Below, piece by piece: positions 21,547 to 30,247 of a stretch of 64,000 nucleotides of DNA (its first letter is position 1; every line of letters starts with the position of its first letter). The DNA comes from Acrocarpospora catenulata (lineage in GTDB: Bacteria > Actinomycetota > Actinomycetes > Streptosporangiales > Streptosporangiaceae). Made by a program: the position numbers and the translations under genes. The stretch lies in the NCBI RefSeq assembly GCF_018476525.1, contig NZ_JAHCST010000030.1, positions 34,512 through 98,511 on the forward strand, written 5' to 3'. The notes below the pieces were generated by a model. It did no database searches and had not been told where the DNA came from. It worked only from the letters and a program-made list of their open reading frames with translations.

Positions 21547-22659
21547 TCAGCCGACGCCCCACAGCCGCTTGTACTCCGCCGCGAAGTCGAGCTTCACCAG
21601 GCTGCTCGCGTCCACGACGTCCCCGCAGTTCTGCTGCGACATCAGGAACGCCGGGATCCGCACGTCGTCGAGCGCCGCCCCGCCGGAGAACACCCGGTTG
21701 AGCTGGTCGACCGCCGCCCAGCCGAGCCAGGGCAGGTTGAACGCGGCGACCGCGTGCACCTGGCCCTTCTTGCATCCCTCGGTCAGCAGCGCGTCACCGT
21801 CGTAGGCGGCGACCTTGAGGTCACTGCGGTTGAGCGCCCGGATCGCCGGTCCGGCCTGGCCCCACGCGCCGCCGTAGGGGAGCACGAGGTACTGCATCCG
21901 GTTGCCGTACCGCTGGTTGAGCGCGCCGATCAGCGAGCCCATCTTCGGGGAGAGTGAGTCGGCGAAGGAGATCTCGGCGACCTCCAGGACCGTGCATCCC
22001 TGACACTTGGCCAGCTCTTCCGCGAGGGTGTGCTGGGTGAGCGTGAGCTCGGGCATGTTCGGCGTGTCGACGATGACGACGTTGGCCGTGCCGCCGCTGT
22101 CCTTGACGATCCAGTCGGCGAGGAGCTTGCCGTACCCGACCATCGGGTAGGCGGCGTACCCCGCGATGAGCGGGGTGTCCTCGATCGACGACGACGCGCT
22201 GATGACCGGAACCCCGGCCTTCTTCGCCGCCTGGAGGGCGGTGGGCACGGAGGACGGCTCGATGCACATGGTGATGATGCCGTCGGTGCCCGAGTTCACC
22301 GCGCCCTCGATCGCCGACACCTGGACCGTGGGGGAGGACTTCCCGTCGATGATCGAGGTGGTCCAGCCGAGGGCCTTGGCCGCCTGGGAGACCCCCTCGG
22401 CCATGTCCTGTACGGCGGGCGAGGCGCTCGTGCAGTTCACGACCGTGATGTTCTTGCCGCGTACGCTGGCCGGAGCGGAGTCCGGGCCGGACCACCTGGC
22501 CGGGGGGTCCCAGGTCAGCGCGGAATCCGCGGCGCCCGTCCGGACGGGCCGGCTGGGCTCGGCGGCGACCATCCGGGTCGTGTCCGAGCAGCCGGCCAGG
22601 AGTGCGGTGACGGCGAGCGCCGCCACAATGGATGAGACACCGCGTATTCCTGAAGGCAT
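21547..22659 (-). CDS. Substrate-binding lipoprotein of ribose-type ABC transporter
   Basis: 370 residues from ATG 22659, which has a strong AAAGGAGGG site. The lipoprotein signal peptide ends in LLAGC, so the mature protein is anchored outside the membrane through Cys23. The rest is a type I periplasmic-binding fold: ITVVNCTSASPAVQDMAEG, GVPVISASSSIED, and AAYDGDALLTEGCKKGQ. Four extra Cys residues (NCTSAS, TMCIE, KCQGC) are uncommon in sugar binders. It delivers an unknown ligand to the permease. It lies 37 bases after the FAD monooxygenase in the same operon. Confidence 0.88.
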   Translation of the reverse strand: MPSGIRGVSSIVAALAVTALLAGCSDTTRMVAAEPSRPVRTGAADSALTWDPPARWSGPDSAPASVRGKNITVVNCTSASPAVQDMAEGVSQAAKALGWTTSIIDGKSSPTVQVSAIEGAVNSGTDGIITMCIEPSSVPTALQAAKKAGVPVISASSSIEDTPLIAGYAAYPMVGYGKLLADWIVKDSGGTANVVIVDTPNMPELTLTQHTLAEELAKCQGCTVLEVAEISFADSLSPKMGSLIGALNQRYGNRMQYLVLPYGGAWGQAGPAIRALNRSDLKVAAYDGDALLTEGCKKGQVHAVAAFNLPWLGWAAVDQLNRVFSGGAALDDVRIPAFLMSQQNCGDVVDASSLVKLDFAAEYKRLWGVG

Positions 22660-22696
22660 CTGGCCCTCCTTTGTTGCATTTCTTGCAGATGTCCGG

Positions 22697-23830
22697 CTAG
22701 GCGGCACGCGCGAGCCAGTCGAAGGCGTCGACGTAGATCTGGGACTGTCCCGACCAGATGTCGAGACTCGGCCCCTGGCAGTACACGGTCCACGAGTCGT
22801 TGACCACCCGCTCGACCCGTGGCAGGCGGCGGTGCGTGTAGGCGCCCAGGAGTTCTGGCAAATCCTCGGTGGTGGCGTGGGCGAGCATCTCGGTCAGCAC
22901 CGCGGCGTCCTCGATCGCCATACCTCCGCCACCCGAGAGGTTCGGCGGCATCGCGTGCGCGGCGTCACCGACCAGCAGCAGCCGGCCCCGGTGGGGGTTG
23001 GCGACCACGTAGCACTGGACCTCGCGGTAGTTCATCGGCACGGCCGGATCGGCGACCAGCGCGCGCATGTGCTCCGTCTGCGGCGCGGAGTACCGGCCGA
23101 GGACGGCCACGGCCTCCTCGCGCGCCGCCGTGGTCTCCAACCGGCCGCGCGATTTGCCGACGTAGATTCCGGCGTAGACGTAGCCGCTGCCCGCCGGGTA
23201 CATGTAGACGATCCCGTCATCGCCCCGGAACGCGTAGCCGTGCCCGATGAGTTCGGAGGCCGGCAACAGCGTCCGGAAGAAGCCACCGTCGGCGGTCTCC
23301 CCGCGCAGGTGCGGATCGATGTACTGGCGGCGCACCGCCGAGTTCGTGCCGTCGGCGCCCACGACGAAGTCGAATCGGCCGTACGACCCGTCGGTGAAGT
23401 TGACCTCCACGGCGTCATCCGACTGGACCATGTCGACGAAGGTGAGGTTGTAGCGCACCTCCACGCCCCTGGCGGCGGCCTCCTCGCGCAGCACGCGGGC
23501 GAGCGCCGGTCGGGCCATGATGAATTCGGCCGGCAGGTCGGCCGCCTGGATGTGGAGGTTCTTCGTGATGTCCACGACGGTGCCGTCCGACTCGCACAGG
23601 TGCACGACCTTGTTGTCGAAGCCGATGCGCGCCACCTGCTCGCGCAGGCCGAGCGTCTCGAGGGCGCGGAACGCGTAGGGCCAGAAGCCCAGACCGGACC
23701 CTCCGGGGGAGCCGTTGCCGATCTCGACCACCCGGACGGACCATCCCGTCGAGGCCAGCCCACAGGCGAGACTCAGACCGGCGATTCCGCCACCCACGAC
23801 CAGCACGCGCCCGCGTCCCGTTCGATCCAC
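22697..23830 (-). CDS. FAD-dependent aromatic-type monooxygenase (group A)
   Basis: 377 residues from GTG 23830, preceded by GAGAGGAG with 7-base spacing. The FAD-binding GxGxxG motif is VVGGGIAGLSLACGLA near residues 10-25. The DG motif is VVGADGTNSAVRR near 158-170, and the second FAD motif LLLVGDAAHAMPPNLSGGGGMAIEDA is near 280-305. These are the marks of single-component NAD(P)H flavoprotein hydroxylases of the p-hydroxybenzoate and salicylate type. It should add one oxygen to an aromatic or conjugated substrate. It is the first gene of an operon with a complete ABC importer, with a LysR-type site about 98 bases upstream. The pairing of hydroxylase and CUT2 importer suggests uptake and oxidation of one compound, not identified. 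Confidence 0.88.
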   Translation of the reverse strand: MDRTGRGRVLVVGGGIAGLSLACGLASTGWSVRVVEIGNGSPGGSGLGFWPYAFRALETLGLREQVARIGFDNKVVHLCESDGTVVDITKNLHIQAADLPAEFIMARPALARVLREEAAARGVEVRYNLTFVDMVQSDDAVEVNFTDGSYGRFDFVVGADGTNSAVRRQYIDPHLRGETADGGFFRTLLPASELIGHGYAFRGDDGIVYMYPAGSGYVYAGIYVGKSRGRLETTAAREEAVAVLGRYSAPQTEHMRALVADPAVPMNYREVQCYVVANPHRGRLLLVGDAAHAMPPNLSGGGGMAIEDAAVLTEMLAHATTEDLPELLGAYTHRRLPRVERVVNDSWTVYCQGPSLDIWSGQSQIYVDAFDWLARAA

Positions 23831-23918
23831 GTATCCGCTCCTCTCACCCGGGTGACTTGGTGCGGCTACGAAACCAGACCCACAGGCGATCGGACAAATA
23901 TGCATATATGCCATATAG

Positions 23919-23937
23919 CGATAGAAAGAAGCTATAC
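23919..23937. promoter_or_regulatory. LysR-type operator upstream of the FAD monooxygenase operon
   Basis: CGATAG (23919-23924), 7 bases, CTATAC (23932-23937), again ATAG-N7-CTAT. It is centred about 98 bases before the monooxygenase start. The AT-rich stretch next to it (GCATATATGC at 23902-23911) could be the activation half or the promoter. Confidence 0.7.
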
Positions 23938-23973
23938 GTCACTCAACGTCAGACGGCGCCGACCACGGATACG

Positions 23974-24002
23974 AAAAAGCCCCGGCTGGGGGGCCGGGGC
24001 TT
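23974..24002 (-). terminator. lexA terminator
   Basis: AAGCCCCGGC (23977-23986) pairs with GCCGGGGCTT (23993-24002). On the minus strand the stem is followed by a T-run (TTTTT). It lies 24 bases after the lexA stop. Confidence 0.85.
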
Positions 24003-24026
24003 GCAGCGGATTTGTCGCTGTCGCTG

Positions 24027-24746
24027 CTAGAGCTTGCGGAGGACGGCCGTTACCTTGCCCAGGACGGTGGCCTCGTCGCCGGGGATGGGCTCGTAGTTGG
24101 GGTTGTGGGGGACGAGCCAGACGTGGTTGTCCTTGCGCTTGAAGGTCTTGACGGTGGCTTCGCCGTCGATCATGGCGGCCACGATGTCGCCGTTGTCGGC
24201 CACGGGCTGCTGGCGGACGACGACCCAGTCGCCGTCGGCGATGGCCGCGTCGATCATGGAGTCGCCGGAGACCTGGAGGAGGAAGAGGGTGCCCTCGCCG
24301 ACCAGTTGCTTGGGCAGGGCGAAGACGTCTTCGATGCTCTGCTCGGCCAGGATGGGCCCACCGGCGGCGATGCGGCCGACCAGGGGGACGTAGGCCGCCG
24401 TGGGGCGGTTGAAGCCGGAGTCTTCCTCGTTGGCGTCGGGGTCCACCCAGAGGACGGGCTCGCCGGGCAGCCGGACCTCGAGGGCGCGCGGGCGGTGCGG
24501 GTCGCGGCGCAGGTAGCCCTTGCGCTGCAGGGCGGTGAGCTGGTGGGACACGCTTGAGGTGCTGGTCAGCTGAACCGCCTCGCCGATCTCGCGCATGGAC
24601 GGCGGATAGCCGCGCTGCTGCACCGAGTCGCGGATCACCTCAAGGATCTTTCGCTGCCGTGGGGTGAGGCCCAGCGAGTCGCGCCGACGAACCGCCAGGT
24701 CGCTCACGCTCTCGTCGTGCTGGTTCACCAGACCATCGCTGTTCAC
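24027..24746 (-). CDS. lexA: SOS regulator LexA
   Basis: 239 residues from GTG 24746, which has GGGAGGTG 7 bases upstream. An in-frame start exists further upstream but has no support. The N-terminal winged helix spans about 26-90 ([32 protein letters not shown], recognition region SSVSHQL). The self-cleavage site is Ala128-Gly129 (RIAAGG), with catalytic Ser163 in GDSM and Lys200 in ATVK. It represses DNA-damage genes until RecA filaments trigger its cleavage. Two SOS-type boxes lie between lexA and the divergent LysM gene. The order lexA / LysM protein / nrdR is the same as in mycobacteria. Confidence 0.97.
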   Translation of the reverse strand: MNSDGLVNQHDESVSDLAVRRRDSLGLTPRQRKILEVIRDSVQQRGYPPSMREIGEAVQLTSTSSVSHQLTALQRKGYLRRDPHRPRALEVRLPGEPVLWVDPDANEEDSGFNRPTAAYVPLVGRIAAGGPILAEQSIEDVFALPKQLVGEGTLFLLQVSGDSMIDAAIADGDWVVVRQQPVADNGDIVAAMIDGEATVKTFKRKDNHVWLVPHNPNYEPIPGDEATVLGKVTAVLRKL

Positions 24747-24813
24747 CCGGGCACCTCCCAATCCGTGTTCCCAAAGTCGCTCAGAGCGACCGTACCGCGA
24801 TTCAAGATCAATA

Positions 24814-24829
24814 TCAAACAATTGTTCGA
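24814..24829. promoter_or_regulatory. SOS box (LexA site)
   Basis: TCAAACAATTGTTCGA differs at one base from the actinobacterial consensus TCGAAC-N4-GTTCGA. It lies 68 bases upstream of the lexA start and probably autoregulates lexA. Confidence 0.8.
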
Positions 24830-24881
24830 TAGCCCTCGAAACTGCGGCCCTCGTGGTGTACAACATCGTACGGGAGTTCGA

Positions 24882-24897
24882 TCGACACCGTGTTCGA
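24882..24897. promoter_or_regulatory. Second, weaker SOS-like box
   Basis: TCGACACCGTGTTCGA keeps the right half GTTCGA and the outer TCGA of the left half but has two changed bases. It lies 53 bases upstream of the LysM gene start, in place to control that gene. Confidence 0.5.
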
Positions 24898-24949
24898 TTC
24901 GGCGATCTTTCTTCCAGGATTTGGATCTTCCCCGGTGCTGGAGGTGGCG

Positions 24950-25555
24950 ATGCGAGCCACGGAAACGTCCCCAGAGCCTGCCAACCTGATACCCCTCCCG
25001 ACGCCGCACCCGGCGCCGGTTCCCACCTCGGCTTCGTCCGAGGTCGCGACCCCGTTCGCGTCATCGGTTTCCCCGCCGACTCCGATCTCCGCCGCGATCT
25101 CCTTCCCGATCGCGGCTGTCTTTTCGACCCCGCAGGGCTCCGCCGACGCGGAGCCTTCGGTTCGGCCGGCCGCCGCTCGGTCCGCCGGTTCCTCGCGTAA
25201 GGGGGAGCGGGAAGGGCCGAGGCCCGATGTCCGGCACCCGCGTCCGGGCGTACGGCTCACGCGCAGAGGTCGCGTGGTGCTGGTCGCGATCGTGGCCGGG
25301 TTGGCGCTGACCGTGCTCTGGCTGGGCACCCGCGCCGCCGTCACCGCCTCGACCTCGCCGGTCGGTCCTGATCGCTCGGGCCTGCCGTGGGTGACCGTGC
25401 AGGACGGTGACACCCTCTGGGAGATCGCGGTGGCGGTCGGCGAGGACGAGAATCCGGCCGAGTTGATCCGTCAGATCAAGAACATCAACGGCCTCTCGGA
25501 CTCGCTGATCCGCCCTGGAACCAAGCTTTACTTACCCAGCGGCCACGCCGGCTGA
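24950..25555 (+). CDS. LysM-domain membrane protein, probable SOS-induced cell division suppressor
   Basis: 201 residues from ATG 24950, with GGAGG just upstream. The first 105 residues are a Pro/Ser/Ala-rich cytoplasmic region. A membrane segment spans about 108-127, and the outer part ends with a LysM domain (about 147-195: [17 protein letters not shown] ... TKLYLPSG), which binds peptidoglycan. Divergent from lexA and followed by nrdR, it occupies the position of mycobacterial Rv2719c/ChiZ and has the same function class as corynebacterial DivS, LexA-controlled factors that halt division after DNA damage. The N-terminal region here is longer and unrelated in sequence as far as I can tell. 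Function is inferred from position and domains. Confidence 0.8.
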   Translation: MRATETSPEPANLIPLPTPHPAPVPTSASSEVATPFASSVSPPTPISAAISFPIAAVFSTPQGSADAEPSVRPAAARSAGSSRKGEREGPRPDVRHPRPGVRLTRRGRVVLVAIVAGLALTVLWLGTRAAVTASTSPVGPDRSGLPWVTVQDGDTLWEIAVAVGEDENPAELIRQIKNINGLSDSLIRPGTKLYLPSGHAG

Positions 25556-25580
25556 AGGTCGTCTACCGTTCTCTGCTGGC

Positions 25581-25613
25581 GGCGACGGACGGTGCTCATC
25601 ACCGACCGTCGCC
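25581..25613 (+). terminator. Hairpin after the LysM gene
   Basis: GGCGACGGACGGTG (25581-25594) pairs with 25600-25613 with one mismatch over a 5-base loop. It begins 25 bases after the stop. Confidence 0.65.
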
Positions 25614-25757
25614 GTGCGGTCGGCATGGGGTCAACGAGGCCGGTGGGGTCTGTGGGGCCGACACGCCCGAGCGGCGTGGGCGCGGTCTCGTTGAGCTGGA
25701 ACTTCACCTGGATCGTCGTAGCCGACTTGCGATCAACGGTGGGTGCTTCTAGGTTGG

Positions 25758-25790
25758 ACCACAACATCTAGTGGTCACAACCGTGTAGTT
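25758..25790. promoter_or_regulatory. NrdR box region upstream of nrdR
   Basis: ACCACAACATCTAGTGGT (25758-25775) has the CACAACATCTAGTG core typical of actinobacterial NrdR boxes and is an imperfect palindrome. A degenerate second copy, CACAACCGTGTAGTTC, starts at 25776. They lie about 130-160 bases upstream of nrdR. NrdR probably represses the nrdR-nrdJ operon here. Confidence 0.7.
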
Positions 25791-25918
25791 CACCCACCTC
25801 TTGTGTTTCTCTAGGCGCACCGTACCAGTTTGCGGGGCGTGCGGAAGCCTTCCCTGAAGAGGGCTGAAATGGGAAGTAGGGGTGGCGCGGGGTAGTTGAA
25901 CCGGAAGGGGGCGAAGGC

Positions 25919-26392
25919 GTGCACTGTCCGTTCTGTCGCCACCCGGACACGCGGGTGGTCGACAGCCGCTCGACGGATGACGGCAGCGCCATTCGCCGCC
26001 GCCGCACGTGCCCGGAGTGCGGTCGCCGGTTCACGACCCAGGAGACGGTGCTGCTGATGGTGAGCAAACGCAGTGGAGTCACCGAGGCGTTCTCCCGCGA
26101 CAAGGTGGTCGCCGGGGTGCGCCGGGCCTGTCAGGGCCGCCCGGTGAGCGAGGACGCTCTCGCCCAGCTGGGACAGCGGGTGGAGGAGGCGATCAGGGCC
26201 ACCGGAACGGCGGAGATCCCCTCCCACGAGATCGGCCTGGCGATCCTCGGCCCGCTCGGCGACCTGGACGAGGTGGCCTACCTGCGCTTCGCCTCGGTCT
26301 ACCGGAGCTTCGAGACCCTGGCCGACTTCGAGGCCGAGATCGAACGCCTCCGCACGGCCGCCGTCAGGAACGCCGAGCACCGAACAACCTGA
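25919..26392 (+). CDS. nrdR: Ribonucleotide reductase repressor NrdR
   Basis: 157 residues, the standard length. The N-terminal zinc ribbon has four Cys (C3, C6, C31, C34) in MHCPFC and [11 protein letters not shown]. An ATP-cone spans about 49-139 ([22 protein letters not shown]). It senses ATP/dATP and binds NrdR boxes to repress ribonucleotide reductase genes; such a box lies upstream of its own start. GTG 25919 follows GGGGGCGAAGGC. The next gene is the class II reductase nrdJ, the same nrdR-nrdJ pair as in Streptomyces. Confidence 0.97.
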   Translation: MHCPFCRHPDTRVVDSRSTDDGSAIRRRRTCPECGRRFTTQETVLLMVSKRSGVTEAFSRDKVVAGVRRACQGRPVSEDALAQLGQRVEEAIRATGTAEIPSHEIGLAILGPLGDLDEVAYLRFASVYRSFETLADFEAEIERLRTAAVRNAEHRTT

Positions 26393-26410
26393 CATAGATG
26401 CATTAAGCGG

Positions 26411-26429
26411 ACATTGAGTTGAACAATGT
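26411..26429 (+). other. Small stem-loop between nrdR and nrdJ
   Basis: ACATTG (26411-26416) pairs with CAATGT (26424-26429) over 7 bases. It lies in the 162-base gap before nrdJ. Too short to be a cobalamin riboswitch; role unknown. Confidence 0.35.
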
Positions 26430-26554
26430 CAGTTAGAGCATCAAAGCAGAACAACTGAGCTTCCGTGGCACCGGGGACCCATCCCCGGCTCCAGCCATCG
26501 GACACGACCGGTTTGGTACACGAGGGGCGCGAAAGAGCCCCGGAAGGGGGAGTC

Positions 26555-29389
26555 ATGACGGAGACCGTCAACGGCACATCCGCACGTGGGGGCAAGCGGG
26601 GCCGCGCCAAGGGGCTGAAGATGAAGCGCATCTTCACCACCGCCGGCGTGCACCCGTACGACCAGATCCAGTGGGAGCGCCGTGACGTCGTCATGACGAA
26701 CTGGCGGGATGGCTCGGTCAACTTCGAGCAGCGCGGAGTCGAGTTTCCCGACTTCTGGTCCGTGAACGCCGCCAACATCGTCACGACCAAGTACTTCCGC
26801 GGCGCGGTCGGCACCCCCCAGCGGGAGTGGAGCCTGAAGGCCCTGGTTGACCGCGTGGTCGGCGTCTACACCCGGACGGGCATCGAGAACGGCTACTTCG
26901 CCACCGACGAGGACGCCGAAATCTTCGACCACGAGCTCAAGCACGCCTTGGTCCACCAGCTGTTCAGCTTCAACTCCCCGGTCTGGTTCAACGTCGGCAC
27001 GGCCTCTCCGCAGCAGGTCAGCGCGTGCTTCATCCTGGCCGTGGACGACCAGATGGAGTCCATCCTCGACTGGTACAAGGAAGAGGGTGTGATCTTCAAG
27101 GGTGGCTCCGGCTCCGGGGTCAACCTGTCCCGGATCCGTTCCTCCAAGGAACTGCTCTCCAGCGGCGGCACCGCCAGCGGCCCGGTCTCGTTCATGCGCG
27201 GCGCCGACGCCTCGGCCGGCACCATCAAGTCCGGCGGCGCCACCCGCCGGGCCGCCAAGATGGTGGTCCTCGACGTCGATCACCCGGACATCGAGGAGTT
27301 CATCGAGACCAAGGCCCGTGAGGAGGACAAGATCCGCGCCCTCCGGGACGCCGGTTTCGACATGGACCTGGGCGGCAAGGACATCGTCTCCGTGCAGTAC
27401 CAGAACGCCAACAACTCGGTCCGGGTCTCCGACGAGTTCATGCGCGCGGTCGAGAACGGCGAGCAGTTCGGCCTGCGGGCCCGGCTCACCGGCGAGATCA
27501 TCGAGAAGGTCGAGGCCCGCGACCTGTTCCGGAAGATGGCCCAGGCCGCCTGGGAGTGCGCCGACCCCGGCGTGCAGTACGACGACACCATCAACGACTG
27601 GCACACCTGCCCGGAGACCGGGCGGATCACCGCGTCCAACCCGTGCTCCGAGTACGTGCACCTGGACAACTCCTCGTGCAACCTGGCCTCGATCAACCTG
27701 CTGAAGTTCCTGAAGGACGATGACACCTTCGACATCGCCGCCTTCGTCCGGCTGACCGAGCTGATCATCACGGCGATGGACATCTCCATCACCTTCGCCG
27801 ACTTCCCGACCGAGAAGATCGCCGAAACCACCCGGGCGTACCGGCAGCTCGGCATCGGCTACGCCAACCTGGGCGCCCTGCTGATGGCCACCGGCCACGC
27901 CTATGACTCCGACGGCGGCCGGGCCATCGCTGGAGCGATCACCTCGCTGATGACCGGCACCTCCTACCGCCGCTCCGCCGAACTGGCCGGCATCGTCGGG
28001 CCGTACGACGGGTACCAGCGCAACGCCGAGCCGCACAAGCGGGTCATGCGCAAGCACGCCGCCGCCAACGACGACCTGCGCACGCTCGGCGGCATGGACC
28101 TGGCCATCCACGCCGAGGCCGGCAAGCAGTGGCAGGAGTGCCTGAAGCTGGGCGAGAAGCACGGCTACCGGAACGCGCAGGCCTCCCTGCTGGCCCCGAC
28201 CGGCACCATCGGCCTGATGATGGACTGCGACACCACCGGCATCGAGCCCGACCTGGCCCTGGTCAAGTTCAAGAAGCTGGTCGGCGGCGGCTCCATGCAG
28301 ATCGTCAACCAGACCATCCCGCGCGCGCTGCGCCAGCTCGGCTACCCGGAGGAGCAGGTCGAGGCGATCGTCGCCTACATCGCCGAGCACGGCCACGTGG
28401 TGGACGCGCCCGGGCTGCGGCCGGAGCACTACGAGGTGTTCGACTGCGCGATGGGCGAGCGGGCCATCGCCCCGATGGGCCACGTGCGGATGATGGCGGC
28501 CACCCAGCCGTTCCTGTCCGGCGCGATCTCCAAGACGGTCAACCTGCCCGAGTCGGCCTCCGTCGACGACATCGAGCAGGTCTACCTGGAGGGCTGGAAG
28601 CTCGGCCTGAAGGCGCTGGCCGTCTACCGGGACAACTGCAAGGTGGGCCAGCCGCTCTCGGCGACCAAGAAGACCGAGAAGGCCGAGGAGACGGTCGTCG
28701 CCGAGCCGGAGGTCAAGGTCATCGAGGTGGCCCGGCCGACCCGGCGGCGCATGCCCAACCAGCGCCCCAGCATCACCACCCGGTTCACGGTGGGCGGCGC
28801 CAAGGGCTACATGACCGCCTCCTCCTACCCGGAGGACGGTCTGGGCGAGGTCTTCCTGAAGATGTCCAAGCAGGGCTCCACCCTCGCGGGCGTCATGGAC
28901 GCCTTCTCCGTCGCCATCTCCATCGGCCTCCAGTACGGCGTGCCGCTGGACACCTACGTGCAGAAGTTCGTCAACATGCGCTTCGAGCCGGCCGGCATGA
29001 CCGACGACCCGGACGTGCGCATGGCCCAGTCGGTGATGGACTACATCTTCCGCCGGCTGGCCCTGGACTACCTGCCGTACGAGGACCGCGCGGCGCTGGG
29101 CATCTTCTCGGCCGCCGAGCGCTCCGCCCAGCAGCGTGGGGAGGACCCGGCGGCCCTGGTCGACACCGCGACCCTGGCCCAGTCGGCCCCCATCGAGGAA
29201 CACCCGGCCCCCCGCCCCGCCCCCACCTCGCTGCCCGCCCCGACCACCCGCACCGTGGCCGGCTCCCTGGAAAGCCACCAGGGCCGCACCGCGGACGCCC
29301 CCCTCTGCCTGACCTGCGGCACCAAGATGCGCCCAGCCGGCAGCTGCTACGTCTGCGAGGGCTGCGGCAGCACCAGCGGCTGCAGCTGA
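26555..29389 (+). CDS. nrdJ: Adenosylcobalamin-dependent (class II) ribonucleoside-diphosphate reductase
   Basis: 944 residues from ATG 26555, preceded by GGGGGAG; an earlier in-frame start at 26465 lacks a ribosome site. The radical-site segment is ASNPCSEYVHLDNSSCNLASINL near residues 359-381, and a nucleotide-binding region GGSGSGVNLSRIRSSKELLSSGG lies near 184-206. The C-terminus is a Cys-rich tail (CLTCGTKMRPAGSCYVCEGCGSTSGCS) that re-reduces the active-site disulphide and binds zinc. The enzyme makes deoxyribonucleotides without oxygen, using vitamin B12. It lies downstream of nrdR and is probably repressed by it. A strong terminator follows. Confidence 0.96.
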   Translation: MTETVNGTSARGGKRGRAKGLKMKRIFTTAGVHPYDQIQWERRDVVMTNWRDGSVNFEQRGVEFPDFWSVNAANIVTTKYFRGAVGTPQREWSLKALVDRVVGVYTRTGIENGYFATDEDAEIFDHELKHALVHQLFSFNSPVWFNVGTASPQQVSACFILAVDDQMESILDWYKEEGVIFKGGSGSGVNLSRIRSSKELLSSGGTASGPVSFMRGADASAGTIKSGGATRRAAKMVVLDVDHPDIEEFIETKAREEDKIRALRDAGFDMDLGGKDIVSVQYQNANNSVRVSDEFMRAVENGEQFGLRARLTGEIIEKVEARDLFRKMAQAAWECADPGVQYDDTINDWHTCPETGRITASNPCSEYVHLDNSSCNLASINLLKFLKDDDTFDIAAFVRLTELIITAMDISITFADFPTEKIAETTRAYRQLGIGYANLGALLMATGHAYDSDGGRAIAGAITSLMTGTSYRRSAELAGIVGPYDGYQRNAEPHKRVMRKHAAANDDLRTLGGMDLAIHAEAGKQWQECLKLGEKHGYRNAQASLLAPTGTIGLMMDCDTTGIEPDLALVKFKKLVGGGSMQIVNQTIPRALRQLGYPEEQVEAIVAYIAEHGHVVDAPGLRPEHYEVFDCAMGERAIAPMGHVRMMAATQPFLSGAISKTVNLPESASVDDIEQVYLEGWKLGLKALAVYRDNCKVGQPLSATKKTEKAEETVVAEPEVKVIEVARPTRRRMPNQRPSITTRFTVGGAKGYMTASSYPEDGLGEVFLKMSKQGSTLAGVMDAFSVAISIGLQYGVPLDTYVQKFVNMRFEPAGMTDDPDVRMAQSVMDYIFRRLALDYLPYEDRAALGIFSAAERSAQQRGEDPAALVDTATLAQSAPIEEHPAPRPAPTSLPAPTTRTVAGSLESHQGRTADAPLCLTCGTKMRPAGSCYVCEGCGSTSGCS

Positions 29390-29401
29390 TCATGTCGCCT
29401 C

Positions 29402-29431
29402 CCGGGGCCGAGGGGATTTCCTCGGCCCCGG
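29402..29431 (+). terminator. nrdJ terminator
   Basis: A perfect 12-bp stem: CCGGGGCCGAGG (29402-29413) pairs with CCTCGGCCCCGG (29420-29431) over a 6-base loop, 12 bases after the nrdJ stop. It argues that the next gene starts beyond it. Confidence 0.75.
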
Positions 29432-29451
29432 TGGGACGGGAGGGGGACGGT

Positions 29452-30243
29452 GTGGACGCGGCCCGGTGGGTGCAGGTCGGGGACGGGGTCTGGGTCCGGC
29501 GGTATCGGGAGTTGGATCTGTCGCTCGGGGTGGTGATCGGGGAGCGGTGGTGTCTGGTTGTGGACACCGGTGCGGATGAGGTGCAGGGGGCCGAGTTCGC
29601 GGCGGCGGTGCGGGAGTTGACGCCGTTGCCGTGGACGGTGGTGATCACGCATGCGCACTTCGATCATGCTTTCGGGACGGCGGCGTTCGAGGGGGCCGCG
29701 GTCTGGGGGCATGCGCGGTGCCGGATCGCGTTGCGGGAGACCGCGGAGGCGCAGCGGGCGGAATGGGCCGGGAGGTACCGGAGCGAGGGCAGGCCGGAGC
29801 TGGCCGAGCGGCTGGAGCGGGCGCGGGTGATAATGCCGGACGCGTGGCCCGGTGGGAATCTTGATCTTGGTGGGCGGCTGGTGCGGCTGGTCGCGCCGGG
29901 GCCGGGGCACACCGATCATGATCTGGTGGTCCAGGTGCCGGACGCCGGGGTGGTGTTCGCCGGGGATCTGGTCGAGCAGGGGGCGCCGCCCGCGTTCGGG
30001 GACGCCTATCCGGCGGCTTGGCCGCTGGCCCTGGACGCGGTGCTCGGGCTGGAGCCGGTGACCGTGGTGCCCGGGCACGGGGAGCCGGTGGACGCGGACT
30101 TCGTCCGTACCCAGCGGGAGGAGATCGCGCTGGTGGCGCGGCTCTGCGTGGACGTCAGGGCGGGGCTGATACCGGTGGAGGCGGCGGTTGAGCGCTCGCC
30201 CTACCCGGAGGAGTTCACTCGGGAGGCTCTGGCACGGGTCTGA
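29452..30243 (+). CDS. Metallo-beta-lactamase fold hydrolase
   Basis: 263 residues from GTG 29452, preceded by GGGAGGGGG. An ATG at 29392 is in frame but would put the nrdJ terminator inside the gene. The metal-binding motif HAHFDH is near residues 67-72. Further ligands are in GPGHTDHDLVV, FAGDLVEQG and VVPGHGEPVD. This is the glyoxalase II-like hydrolase group; the substrate (thioester, lactone or other) is unknown. The gene looks independent of nrdJ because of the terminator between them. Confidence 0.8.
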   Translation: MDAARWVQVGDGVWVRRYRELDLSLGVVIGERWCLVVDTGADEVQGAEFAAAVRELTPLPWTVVITHAHFDHAFGTAAFEGAAVWGHARCRIALRETAEAQRAEWAGRYRSEGRPELAERLERARVIMPDAWPGGNLDLGGRLVRLVAPGPGHTDHDLVVQVPDAGVVFAGDLVEQGAPPAFGDAYPAAWPLALDAVLGLEPVTVVPGHGEPVDADFVRTQREEIALVARLCVDVRAGLIPVEAAVERSPYPEEFTREALARV

Positions 30244-30247
30244 AGTG

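Larger units (their letters stand above)
25556..25918. other. Intergenic region before nrdR (363 bases)
   Basis: No convincing gene. It holds the hairpin after the LysM gene (25581-25613), about 140 bases without recognised signals, and then the NrdR-box region and presumed nrdR promoter (25758-25790). Confidence 0.6.

Noticed and set aside
24027..25064. LexA starting at 25064 (345 residues)
   Set aside because: It would cover both SOS boxes and the divergent promoter. GTG 24746 has a strong ribosome site and gives the normal length.
26393..26554. Cobalamin riboswitch before nrdJ
   Set aside because: The gap is only 162 bases and shows no B12-box-like sequence. NrdR control is better supported.
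26441..29278. A 945-codon open frame on the minus strand opposite nrdJ, and similar long antisense frames (for example 52903-55392 and 48049-50055)
   Set aside because: They mirror well-supported plus-strand genes, lack ribosome sites and domains, and have the Gly/Val/Arg/Asp composition expected from GC-rich antisense reading.
29392..29451. ATG 29392 as the start of the metallo-hydrolase
   Set aside because: It would place the perfect nrdJ terminator inside the gene. GTG 29452 has a strong ribosome site.
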